Of a stretch of 37,285 nucleotides of DNA, positions 22,241 to 30,856 are shown piece by piece. The DNA comes from UBA668 sp046086305. GTDB taxonomy: Bacteria; Actinomycetota; Acidimicrobiia; Acidimicrobiales; Ilumatobacteraceae. The translations under genes and the position numbers were made by a program. Within the stretch, counting starts at the first letter, position 1. Every line of letters starts with the position of its first letter. The notes beneath the pieces were generated by a model. It did no database searches and had not been told where the DNA came from. It worked only from the letters and a program-made list of their open reading frames with translations. The stretch lies in assembly GCA_046086305.1 (NCBI GenBank), contig JBJSXI010000105.1, positions 1 through 37,285 of the forward strand, given 5' to 3'.

Positions 22241-23251
22241 TCAGGTCCGGCGCGCCCGCGGCGCGGCGCTCTTCTTCGTGGACGCCTTCTTCGCAGGCGC
22301 CTTCTTCGCGGTCGCCTTCTTCGCAGGCGCCTTCTTGGCGGGCGCCTGCTTCTTCGCAGGCGCCTTCTTCGCGGTCGCCTTCTTCGCGGTCGCCTTCGTG
22401 ACCGGCACCTTCTTCTTGGTGGGTGTCGTTCGGTCGACGACCATCTCGGGTGTGGCCAGATCGATGCTCCGCTTCGTCGGCACGAAACTGTCGACGACGA
22501 GGGTCACCGACTCACCGACCTTCATGAACTCACGCGCACTTCGCGGCGGCGGGTCCGACATCAGCCGCAGTGGGACGTAGCCGAGTACATCGCCGATGCG
22601 GACGTAGGCGCCGTGAGACGAGTAGTGGTCGACGACCGCATTGACACTGCTTCCGACCGGGTGGTGCTCGACGAACGACAGGAACTGACCGAGATCGTTC
22701 GACGTCGAACGCGACGCCTTGAGGACCGCCCCGGGCGGGAGGGCCGTGGGCACCGGCATCGGCTTGCTCGCTGCGGCACTCGGCCGCGGCGCCTTCTGCT
22801 TCTTCGCAGCCGAGAGCGACTTGCGACTCAGTGGGCCGCGCACCGGGAGACGATTGACGAACACCCAGCCGACATGTGGGACGGGCTTGCCCCCGATGAG
22901 ACGGCCCTCGTCGAACAGCCACGCATACTGACCGTGGAACTCCTGATAACTGTCATTCGACAGAATGCTCGCGTTGACCTTGTGCGCGATGGACAAGACG
23001 AACGCATCACCTCGTCCGATCGCACCGGCAGGTGGCGCAACGAGCTCGTTGTTGGCCACGGCGGCATCGAACTCGGCGACCTCCTTCGGGTCGATCCGGT
23101 GGCCGAAGGTGGCATCGACGACGACGGTGATCTTCGCTGCAGGGTGCTCGGCCACGAAGGCGAGCACTGCCTCGTGCAACTGCTGCAGGCTCGGCTGCGA
23201 ACGTCCCTCGGTGGCGATGTTCGAGCCGTCGACGACGACGTGAGAGAGCAT
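22241..23251 (-). CDS. NYN-domain ribonuclease with S1-like domain and lysine-rich tail
   Basis: 336 residues. Residues 1-140 form a Zc3h12a-type NYN/PIN nuclease domain: HVVVDGSNIA (Asp8), ITVVVDATFG (Asp46), GRGDAFVLSIAHKV (Asp82), ILSNDSYQEF (Asp100), then WLFDEGRLIGGKPV, so the acidic metal site looks complete. Residues 141-185 are a basic linker. Residues 199-268 look like an S1/OB RNA-binding domain (SSVNAVVDHYSSHGAYVRIG, VGESVTLVVDSF, KRSIDL). Residues 278-336 are an AKKA-type lysine-rich tail like histone H1-like proteins. The combination predicts an RNA-cleaving or RNA-processing enzyme tethered to nucleic acid. The start is the ATG at 23251, with TAGGCT 9 nt upstream. Target RNA unknown. 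Confidence 0.85.
   Translation of the reverse strand: MLSHVVVDGSNIATEGRSQPSLQQLHEAVLAFVAEHPAAKITVVVDATFGHRIDPKEVAEFDAAVANNELVAPPAGAIGRGDAFVLSIAHKVNASILSNDSYQEFHGQYAWLFDEGRLIGGKPVPHVGWVFVNRLPVRGPLSRKSLSAAKKQKAPRPSAAASKPMPVPTALPPGAVLKASRSTSNDLGQFLSFVEHHPVGSSVNAVVDHYSSHGAYVRIGDVLGYVPLRLMSDPPPRSAREFMKVGESVTLVVDSFVPTKRSIDLATPEMVVDRTTPTKKKVPVTKATAKKATAKKAPAKKQAPAKKAPAKKATAKKAPAKKASTKKSAAPRARRT
22262..22396 (-). repeat. Degenerate AKKA coding repeat
   Basis: Repeated codons for units such as KKATA and KKAPA in the C-terminal tail of the NYN-domain protein (about residues 286-330). On the plus strand this shows as recurring cttcttcgc(a/g)ggcgcc-type units. It keeps the reading frame and is a protein repeat, but is prone to slippage in length between strains. 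Confidence 0.7.
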
Positions 23252-23260
23252 GAGAGGATC

Positions 23261-23266
23261 AGCCTA
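23261..23266 (-). promoter_or_regulatory. Putative -10 hexamer for the NYN-domain gene
   Basis: TAGGCT on the minus strand, 9 nt before the ATG at 23251, in the 21-nt gap after kgd. Inferred. Confidence 0.4.
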
Positions 23267-23272
23267 CGGCGA

Positions 23273-26200
23273 TCACAGACCGACGAATGTGGACTCGAGG
23301 AGATCCGACTGTTCCTGATCGTGGATCGCCTTGCTGCCCGTCGCCGGGCTACCGCTGCCGATGCGGCTGACGAGTCGCAGGTCGTAGCCCTGTTGCTTGA
23401 TCTTCCAGAACCGAGCCTCGATGTACCGCCAGGGCCCCATGTTGTCCGGCTCCTCCTGTAGCCACACGACCTCGCGGGCCGACGGATAACTCTCGAGGAT
23501 CGCCCGCATCTGATCACCGGGGAACGGGTACAGCTGCTCGACGCGCACGACTGCAACGGGCGCGCTTCGTGCAGTGCGTTCAGCCATCGCGTCCCACGCG
23601 ACCTTGCCGCTGCAGAACACGACCCGCCGCACCGCCGCACGATCGGTGACGAACGGATCGTCGAGAACCTCGACGAACGAGCCATGTGTCAGGTCGTCGA
23701 TCGGCGATCGGCTCTCACGCATCCGCAGAGGTGCCTTCGGCGTGAACACGACCAGTGGCTTGCGCACATCTCGTCGCACCTGACGGCGCAGGAGATGGAA
23801 GTACTGGGCTGCAGTCGTGGCATTGCAGACCTGGATGTTGTCGTCGGCACAGAGCGTGAGGAATCGCTCGATGCGCCCCGAACTGTGCTCGGGGCCCTGT
23901 CCCTCATACCCGTGTGGCAGGAGGAGCACGAGGCTGTTCTGCTGGCCCCACTTGTCCTCCGCCGCAACGATGTACTGGTCGATGATGATCTGTGCGCCGT
24001 TGACGAAGTCGCCGAACTGCGCCTCCCACAACACCAGCGCCTCGGGGCTCTCGTGGGCGTATCCGTACTCGAAGCCGACAGCGGCGTACTCGCTCAGCAG
24101 ACTGTCGTACACCCAGAACGGGGCTCGCCTGTCGGGCAGGGTGTTCAGCGGGATCCACACCTGCTCGTTGCTGAAGTCGACGAGCGCCGCGTGTCGCTGG
24201 CTGAAGGTGCCGCGACGACTGTCCTCTCCGGCCAGACGCACCGGCGTGCCCTCGCACACGAGCGACCCGAAGGCGAGCGCCTCGGCGGTGGCCCACTCGA
24301 TCTCACCCTGGGCGTACAGCCCCGCCCGAGTCTCGAACTGTTTGGCGAGTTTCGGATGGACGGTGAACCCCTCGGGGTAGGCGGTCAGGTGGGCGAACAC
24401 CCGGTCGAGCACCGCCCGATCGACGCCGGTCTCGACCCTCGGGCGAACGCCCATCGGTGCGGGGGGCTTGGCGAACTTCACGGGTGCGGGCGCATGCGCA
24501 CGAGTTTCGTCGAGCGCCGACTGCAACTTGCCCTGGAAGTCGGTCAACGCTCCCTCGGCCTCCTCGATGGTGATGTCGCCTCGCGCCACCAGCGATTCGA
24601 CGTACAACTTGCGCACACTGCGCCGTTCGGCGATCGCCTTGTACATCAACGGCTGCGTGTAGCTCGGGTCGTCACCCTCGTTGTGACCGTGCCGGCGGTA
24701 GCAGACCATGTCGATGACGACGTCCTTGTGGAACTTCTGCCGATACTCGAAGGCGATCTCGGCCACTCGCACGCACGCCTCCGGGTCGTCACCGTTCACG
24801 TGGAAGATCGGCGCCTGCACGGTCTTTGCGACATCGCTGCAGTACAGCGAGCTCCGTGAGTGCTGGGGACTCGTCGTGAACCCGATCTGGTTGTTGATGA
24901 CGAGGTGGATCGTCCCGCCGACGCGATAGCCGAGGATGTCGCTCATCGCCAGACACTCGGCCACCACACCCTGGCCTGCGAACGCCGCATCACCGTGGAT
25001 GAGGATGGGCAACGACGGGAACGACCCGGGCGGGTCGATCGAGTCTTGAATCGCCCGGACGATCCCCAGTACGACCGGATCAACGGTCTCGAGGTGGCTC
25101 GGATTCGCCGCCAGTTCGAGGCGGATCCGCTCGCCTGCCGGCCCCTCGTAGGTGCCCGTCGCACCGAGGTGGTACTTCACGTCACCGGATCCCTGGACCG
25201 AACTCGGGTCGACATGACCTTCGAACTCCTTGAAGATCTGGTCGAGTTTCTTGCCCATCACATTGGCGAGCACGTTCAGTCGGCCGCGGTGGGCCATGCC
25301 GATGACCGCGCTGTCGAGGCCGTCGGTGGCAGCCATCCGCAGCACCTGATCGAGGAGTGGGATCGCGCTCTCGGCCCCCTCGAGGCCGAACCGCTTCGTG
25401 CCCACGTACTTCGTGGCGAGGAACTTCTCGAATGCCTCTGCGGCGTTGAGGCGCTCGAGGATCCGGTGCTTGCGTTCCTTGGTCGCCTCCCACGTCGCAC
25501 CCTCGAGCTTCGACTGGATGAAGCGCTGCTCGGCGAAGTCCTGGATGTGCATGTACTCGACGCCGATGGTGCGGCAGTAGGCATCGCGAAGGAGATGCAG
25601 CAGATCACCGAGGGCGAGACGGGTCGTCCCGCCGACACCGCCGGTGAGGAACTCGCGCTCGAGGTCCCAGATGGTCAACCCGTAGGTGGCCGGGTCGAGC
25701 TCGGGTGGCATGTGCGGCTCCTGCCAGCGCAGCGGGTCGAGGTCGGCGATGAGGTGACCGCGCACACGGTGCACCCTGATCAGCGTGGCGACCTGCATCT
25801 GCTTGTGCAGCATCGCCTCCTCGCGGTCGACCGGATTGTGGTCGACGCTCCAGCGCACCGCCTCGTAGGGCACCCCGAGACTGGCGAACACCGAGTCGTA
25901 GAAGCCGTGCTCGCCGAGCAGTAGCTCATGGACCCGGCGGAGGAACATCCCGCTCTCGGCACCCTGGATGATGCGGTGGTCGTAGGTGCTCGTGAGCGTG
26001 ACGACCTTGCTCACACCGAGTGCACCCAACGTCCGGTCGTCGGCACCCTGGAACTCGGCTGGGTAGTCGATCGAACCGACACCGATGATCGCGCCTTGAC
26101 CAGGCATCAGGCGGGGGACGCTCTGGACCGTCCCGATCGTTCCCGGGTTGGTGAGGGTGACGGTGGCGCCCTGGAAGTCGGCCACCGCGAGACGATTCGT

Positions 26201-26809
26201 GCGCACCTTGCGGATGAGTTCCTCGTACTCGGCGAGGAATCCCGCGAAGTCGAGGGTGTCGGCATCACGGAGCACCGGCACGACGAGTGTGCGACCCCCG
26301 TCGGATCGTTCGACATCGACCGCGAGTCCCATCTGGACGTGTGGGTGACGCACGAGTCGCGGTGCTCCATCGACCCCCGAGGCGAACGCGTTGTTCATCG
26401 CCGGGACCGCATCGACGATCGCGCGCACGACCGCGAAACCGATCAGGTGGGTGAAGCTGACCTTGCTCTGGCCGCTGCGGGCCCGGTAGCCGTTGATCAC
26501 CGAGCGATTGACCTCGAGCAACTTGGCGGGCACCGACCGGAAGCTCGTCGCCGTGGGCACCGTGAGACTGCGCCCCATGTTGGTGGCGATCGCCGCTGCA
26601 GCCCCGCGGAGCGGCTCACCCTCCTCGTCGACCTGCACCGCAGGCGCGGCCGGGGCCGCCGCGTGCGCGGCGACGATCGGCCGGTAATCGCTGAAGAATT
26701 CGCGCCACGCCTCGCCAACCGTCTCGGGGTCGGCGACGAATCGCTCGAACATCTCCTCGACCAGCCACGAATTGGCGCCGAAGCCGTTCTGGCGAGGGTC
26801 GGAGCTCAC
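23273..26809 (-). CDS. kgd: Multifunctional 2-oxoglutarate metabolism enzyme (Kgd: E2-type acyltransferase plus E1)
   Basis: Actinobacterial alpha-ketoglutarate decarboxylase/dehydrogenase E1 fused to an acyltransferase domain; acts in the TCA cycle with E2/E3 partners. About 1178 residues. Seen in order: E1o N-terminus NSWLVEEMFERFVADPETV, a short Ala/Pro linker with no lipoyl domain, the acyltransferase core with active-site TSTYDHRIIQGAESG near residue 290, then the ThDP E1: HRGRLNVLANVMGK, GDAAFAGQGVVAECLAMS, NNQIGFTTSP, CYRRHGHNEGDDPSYTQP, and the pyrimidine-binding SRRGTFSQRHA. In-frame GTGs occur at 26815 and 26809; TACGAT ends 8 nt before 26809 but only 2 nt before 26815, so I prefer 26809 (MSSDPRQNGFG). 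Confidence 0.95.
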   Translation of the reverse strand: MSSDPRQNGFGANSWLVEEMFERFVADPETVGEAWREFFSDYRPIVAAHAAAPAAPAVQVDEEGEPLRGAAAAIATNMGRSLTVPTATSFRSVPAKLLEVNRSVINGYRARSGQSKVSFTHLIGFAVVRAIVDAVPAMNNAFASGVDGAPRLVRHPHVQMGLAVDVERSDGGRTLVVPVLRDADTLDFAGFLAEYEELIRKVRTNRLAVADFQGATVTLTNPGTIGTVQSVPRLMPGQGAIIGVGSIDYPAEFQGADDRTLGALGVSKVVTLTSTYDHRIIQGAESGMFLRRVHELLLGEHGFYDSVFASLGVPYEAVRWSVDHNPVDREEAMLHKQMQVATLIRVHRVRGHLIADLDPLRWQEPHMPPELDPATYGLTIWDLEREFLTGGVGGTTRLALGDLLHLLRDAYCRTIGVEYMHIQDFAEQRFIQSKLEGATWEATKERKHRILERLNAAEAFEKFLATKYVGTKRFGLEGAESAIPLLDQVLRMAATDGLDSAVIGMAHRGRLNVLANVMGKKLDQIFKEFEGHVDPSSVQGSGDVKYHLGATGTYEGPAGERIRLELAANPSHLETVDPVVLGIVRAIQDSIDPPGSFPSLPILIHGDAAFAGQGVVAECLAMSDILGYRVGGTIHLVINNQIGFTTSPQHSRSSLYCSDVAKTVQAPIFHVNGDDPEACVRVAEIAFEYRQKFHKDVVIDMVCYRRHGHNEGDDPSYTQPLMYKAIAERRSVRKLYVESLVARGDITIEEAEGALTDFQGKLQSALDETRAHAPAPVKFAKPPAPMGVRPRVETGVDRAVLDRVFAHLTAYPEGFTVHPKLAKQFETRAGLYAQGEIEWATAEALAFGSLVCEGTPVRLAGEDSRRGTFSQRHAALVDFSNEQVWIPLNTLPDRRAPFWVYDSLLSEYAAVGFEYGYAHESPEALVLWEAQFGDFVNGAQIIIDQYIVAAEDKWGQQNSLVLLLPHGYEGQGPEHSSGRIERFLTLCADDNIQVCNATTAAQYFHLLRRQVRRDVRKPLVVFTPKAPLRMRESRSPIDDLTHGSFVEVLDDPFVTDRAAVRRVVFCSGKVAWDAMAERTARSAPVAVVRVEQLYPFPGDQMRAILESYPSAREVVWLQEEPDNMGPWRYIEARFWKIKQQGYDLRLVSRIGSGSPATGSKAIHDQEQSDLLESTFVGL

Positions 26810-26817
26810 GGACACGG

Positions 26818-26823
26818 ATCGTA
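26818..26823 (-). promoter_or_regulatory. Putative -10 hexamer for kgd
   Basis: TACGAT on the minus strand, 8 nt before the GTG at 26809. If used, the upstream GTG at 26815 would not be fully transcribed, which decides the start. Inferred. Confidence 0.42.
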
Positions 26824-26871
26824 CTGTGCACCCCCCGGAACCACCGCGTTGCAGCCGGATGCACCCACTCG

Positions 26872-26877
26872 TACCAT
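26872..26877 (+). promoter_or_regulatory. Putative -10 hexamer for the cupredoxin gene
   Basis: TACCAT, exactly 7 nt before the ATG at 26885; no ribosome site between. Inferred leaderless promoter. Confidence 0.5.
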
Positions 26878-26884
26878 CGCGACC

Positions 26885-27274
26885 ATGCTGCTGCGTTCAT
26901 CGACCCGTGCCGCCGGCCTCGCCGGACTCCTCGCCCTCACGGCCTGTGGCGGAGGCTCCTCGACCCCGACGACCGTTCCGGCCGACGCCGATGTCGTCGT
27001 GCTGGCACTCGACGGCATCGTCTGGGATGCCGAGGAGTATTCGGCGGTCGCCGACAACGGCGAGGTGTCGATCTATGCCCGCAACGACTCGTCGATCGCC
27101 CACAACCTCTATGTCCGCGACGCCGACGGGAGCGAGATCGGTGACTTCATCGATCTCCCGTCGCGTGGCGCCGACGGGATGAAGACCTGGAAGTTGGAGC
27201 CCGGGGAGTACCGCATCGTGTGCCTCGTCCCCGGGCACCAGAACATGGACTCGCTGCTCACGGTCACGCCGTGA
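26885..27274 (+). CDS. Cupredoxin-like lipoprotein
   Basis: 129 residues. Signal peptide with lipobox LTAC (lipidated Cys21), a short Gly/Ser/Thr linker, then a small beta-rich domain. The ligand set of a type 1 copper site is in place and order: His73 in SIAHNLYV, Cys113 in YRIVCLVPGHQNM, His118 and Met121. A small outer-leaflet copper electron carrier or copper-binding protein is therefore likely. It is divergent to kgd; its last 11 nt overlap the convergent membrane protein. Redox partners are not evident nearby, though the His/Cys-rich membrane protein at 30857 could also bind metal. Confidence 0.9.
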   Translation: MLLRSSTRAAGLAGLLALTACGGGSSTPTTVPADADVVVLALDGIVWDAEEYSAVADNGEVSIYARNDSSIAHNLYVRDADGSEIGDFIDLPSRGADGMKTWKLEPGEYRIVCLVPGHQNMDSLLTVTP

Positions 27275-28028
27275 GGAACACCTCGGACAACACGAGGAAC
27301 ACGACCCACAGTCCGAACGCTGCGATCAGCGGGTTGCGCACTCCCGGACCGTCGTAGAGCACGTTGAGGCCCTTGTTCGGCGTGGTCTTCCACGGCATCA
27401 GACCAAGCGCATTCAACTCGAGCACGGCGATGATGACGAGGGCGATCGCCCAGTAGGTGCCCATGGCCGAGGACTCGAGCATTGCGCCCGACGAGGGTGA
27501 GTGGGTCTTGTAGACCATGAAGAACAGCATGCTCACCGAGAACACCGCGTTCTGGCGGCTCGCCATGAGTGCCTTGCGCCCGGCCGCGGCGGCGTTCGGA
27601 TCGGCCTCGCCACCCGCGAGCACATTGGCGGCATTCGCCAGGACGACCTTCTGGTTACGCCAGATGACACCCCACACGTTGAGCATCATGATCGTGCCGA
27701 GGATCATGCCGGTGCTGATCGCGATACCGCCAGCGTTCTTGCCGAAGTCGTTGCCGTAGTAGTTGTCGGCGACGACGGTGATGAGGATGCCCGTGACGAA
27801 GGTGCTCACCGCCGCCCACCGGAACCACCACAGCGCCTTGCGGGCGATCTTGTCGATGGCGATGTTGCGCGCCTTGGCCTCGTCGCCGTAGGCGGCGAAG
27901 GCCGGCACCTGCACGAAGTTGAAGTAGTAGAGCAGGCCGATCCACATGATGCCGACCAGGATGTGCAGCCAGCGCAATCCGAAGTTGGACAGACCCGCCT
28001 GACTGAAGAAACTCTCTGCTGCGATCAC
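27264..28028 (-). CDS. Six-helix membrane protein, Urate_ox_N (PuuD N-terminal) type
   Basis: 254 residues, about six transmembrane helices. The first, LRWLHILVGIMWIGLLYYFN followed by FVQVPAF, with His in the helix, and later ALWWFRWAAVSTFVTGIL and GMILGTIMMLNVWGVIW, resemble the membrane domain fused to cytochrome c in PuuD-type urate oxidases and found alone in many bacteria. No heme-binding CxxCH is present, so urate oxidation is not supported. Two starts are possible: ATG 28046 and GTG 28028. I chose 28028 because GGAGGGG (28037-28043) stands 8 nt upstream. Unusually for this window it has a real leader. Confidence 0.85.
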   Translation of the reverse strand: MIAAESFFSQAGLSNFGLRWLHILVGIMWIGLLYYFNFVQVPAFAAYGDEAKARNIAIDKIARKALWWFRWAAVSTFVTGILITVVADNYYGNDFGKNAGGIAISTGMILGTIMMLNVWGVIWRNQKVVLANAANVLAGGEADPNAAAAGRKALMASRQNAVFSVSMLFFMVYKTHSPSSGAMLESSAMGTYWAIALVIIAVLELNALGLMPWKTTPNKGLNVLYDGPGVRNPLIAAFGLWVVFLVLSEVFLTA

Positions 28029-28066
28029 GTGCAGTACCCCTCCCATATGGATGAACGTGTCTTTCG

Positions 28067-28072
28067 AACGTA
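28067..28072 (-). promoter_or_regulatory. Putative -10 hexamer for the Urate_ox_N-type gene
   Basis: TACGTT on the minus strand, predicting transcription from about 28060 and a leader of about 30 nt with a GGAGGGG ribosome site. Inferred. Confidence 0.35.
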
Positions 28073-28082
28073 GCACCGCCGT

Positions 28083-28088
28083 TAGCCT
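28083..28088 (+). promoter_or_regulatory. Putative -10 hexamer for ettA
   Basis: TAGCCT, 9 nt before the ettA ATG, implying a leader of only a few bases. Inferred. Confidence 0.4.
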
Positions 28089-28097
28089 GCGCCTGAC

Positions 28098-29774
<1,677 letters not shown>

Positions 29775-29787
29775 GGGAGGAACCCAC

Positions 29788-30093
29788 ATGGCCCGACGCT
29801 GGATCCCCCGGGTGTGCGCAGTGGTGTTCGCAGGCGGTATCGCCGGTCTCATCATCGCGAGTCTCAACGGCAACAACGCCGGCGTCATCCTCACCATCGG
29901 TCTCGTCATCGCGATTGCGGCCGTCGCACTGCTCACCCACGCCGCACTCACGGCCGAGGGACGTGCCGACGTCTTCACCGACGCTGATCTCGAGCGCCTC
30001 GAGGGTCGGATCGTCGCACTCGTCGAGTCGGGCGCACCCGAGGACGAGTTGCGCTCGCTCGTGCGTGATCTCATCAGTCGGCGACACCGCTGA
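29788..30093 (+). CDS. Small two-helix membrane protein, unknown function
   Basis: Not recognised. 101 residues: basic start ARRWIPR, two hydrophobic helices (about 9-26 and 31-53), then an amphipathic acidic C-terminal part (VFTDADLERLEGRIVALVESGAPEDELRSLVRDLI) that could fold as a short helical pair in the cytoplasm. The ATG at 29788 has a good ribosome site, GGGAGG, 8 nt upstream and lies 13 nt after ettA, so it is an operon member. cysQ follows one nucleotide after its stop (TGAGATG). Confidence 0.82.
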   Translation: MARRWIPRVCAVVFAGGIAGLIIASLNGNNAGVILTIGLVIAIAAVALLTHAALTAEGRADVFTDADLERLEGRIVALVESGAPEDELRSLVRDLISRRHR

Positions 30094-30094
30094 G

Positions 30095-30847
30095 ATGCAC
30101 CCGGAGACCGACGTCGAACTGGCCACCCGCCTTGCAGTCGAGGCGGGTCGCCTCCTCGTCGAACTCCGCACCGAGGCAGCTACGCGCCGCCTCCCGCCGT
30201 GGCGATTGATGGACGCGGGCGATGCTGCGAGCCATCGGTTCCTCGTCGATGAACTCCACCGACACCGTCCCGACGACCCGGTGCTCTCCGAGGAGGGCAC
30301 GGACGATCCGCGGCGCCACGATGCCTCACGCTGCTGGATCGTCGATCCGCTCGACGGGACCAACGAGTACGGCGAGTACGGACGACCGGACTGGGCAGTG
30401 CATGTCGCCCTGTGGGCCGACGGTGCGCTCGCCGCGGCTGCGGTGAGCCTCCCCGCCCTCGACCTGGTGTCGGCGACGGAGCCGGCACCCGTGCTGCCCG
30501 AGACGGGACGCACCCGGCCGCGCCTGGTGACGAGTCGCTCGCGTACGCCGTACTCGGCCGTCGTCGTCGCTGAGGCACTCGGCTGCGATGCGGTGCGACT
30601 CGGGTCGGCAGGCGCCAAGACCCTTGCGGTTGTCCTCGGCGAGGCCGACATCTACGTGCACGACGGCGGCATGTACCAGTGGGACTCGGCCGCACCGGCC
30701 GCCGTCGCCGCCGCGGCGGGCCTGCACGTCAGCAGGATCGACGGGTCACCGATGGCGTACAAACAGCGCGATCCGTGGCTCCCCGACATCCTCGTATGTC
30801 GAGCGGATCTGGCCCCCGCAGCCCTCGCTGCGCTCGCCGCGACGTAG
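30095..30847 (+). CDS. cysQ: 3'(2'),5'-bisphosphate nucleotidase CysQ-type inositol monophosphatase family protein
   Basis: Mg-dependent phosphatase removing the 3'-phosphate of PAP/PAPS (sulfate assimilation), possibly also acting on inositol or fructose phosphates as actinobacterial CysQ does. It has 250 residues. Seen: the metal-ligand Glu pair LSEEGTDD (residues 65-71), WIVDPLDGTNEYGE with Asp84 and Asp87, RPDWAVHVALW, and the late metal motif YQWDSAAPAAVAAAAGLHV. The GRxDWAVHxALW stretch is specific for the actinobacterial CysQ group. ATG at 30095. Its TAG stop is embedded in the -10 hexamer of the next gene. Confidence 0.88.
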   Translation: MHPETDVELATRLAVEAGRLLVELRTEAATRRLPPWRLMDAGDAASHRFLVDELHRHRPDDPVLSEEGTDDPRRHDASRCWIVDPLDGTNEYGEYGRPDWAVHVALWADGALAAAAVSLPALDLVSATEPAPVLPETGRTRPRLVTSRSRTPYSAVVVAEALGCDAVRLGSAGAKTLAVVLGEADIYVHDGGMYQWDSAAPAAVAAAAGLHVSRIDGSPMAYKQRDPWLPDILVCRADLAPAALAALAAT

Positions 30848-30850
30848 CAT
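30845..30850 (+). promoter_or_regulatory. Putative -10 hexamer for the tandem His/Cys-rich membrane protein gene
   Basis: TAGCAT, 6 nt before the ATG at 30857. Its first three bases are the stop codon of cysQ, so terminating ribosomes and the promoter occupy the same DNA. Inferred. Confidence 0.48.
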
Positions 30851-30856
30851 CTCGAA

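Noticed and set aside
22262..22396. CRISPR or minisatellite
   Set aside because: The repeated units are in frame within a lysine-rich protein tail, with no spacers and no cas genes.
26816..26884. Possible tRNA in the kgd-cupredoxin gap
   Set aside because: About 69 nt, but no cloverleaf stems or T-loop consensus; it holds two divergent -10 hexamers instead.
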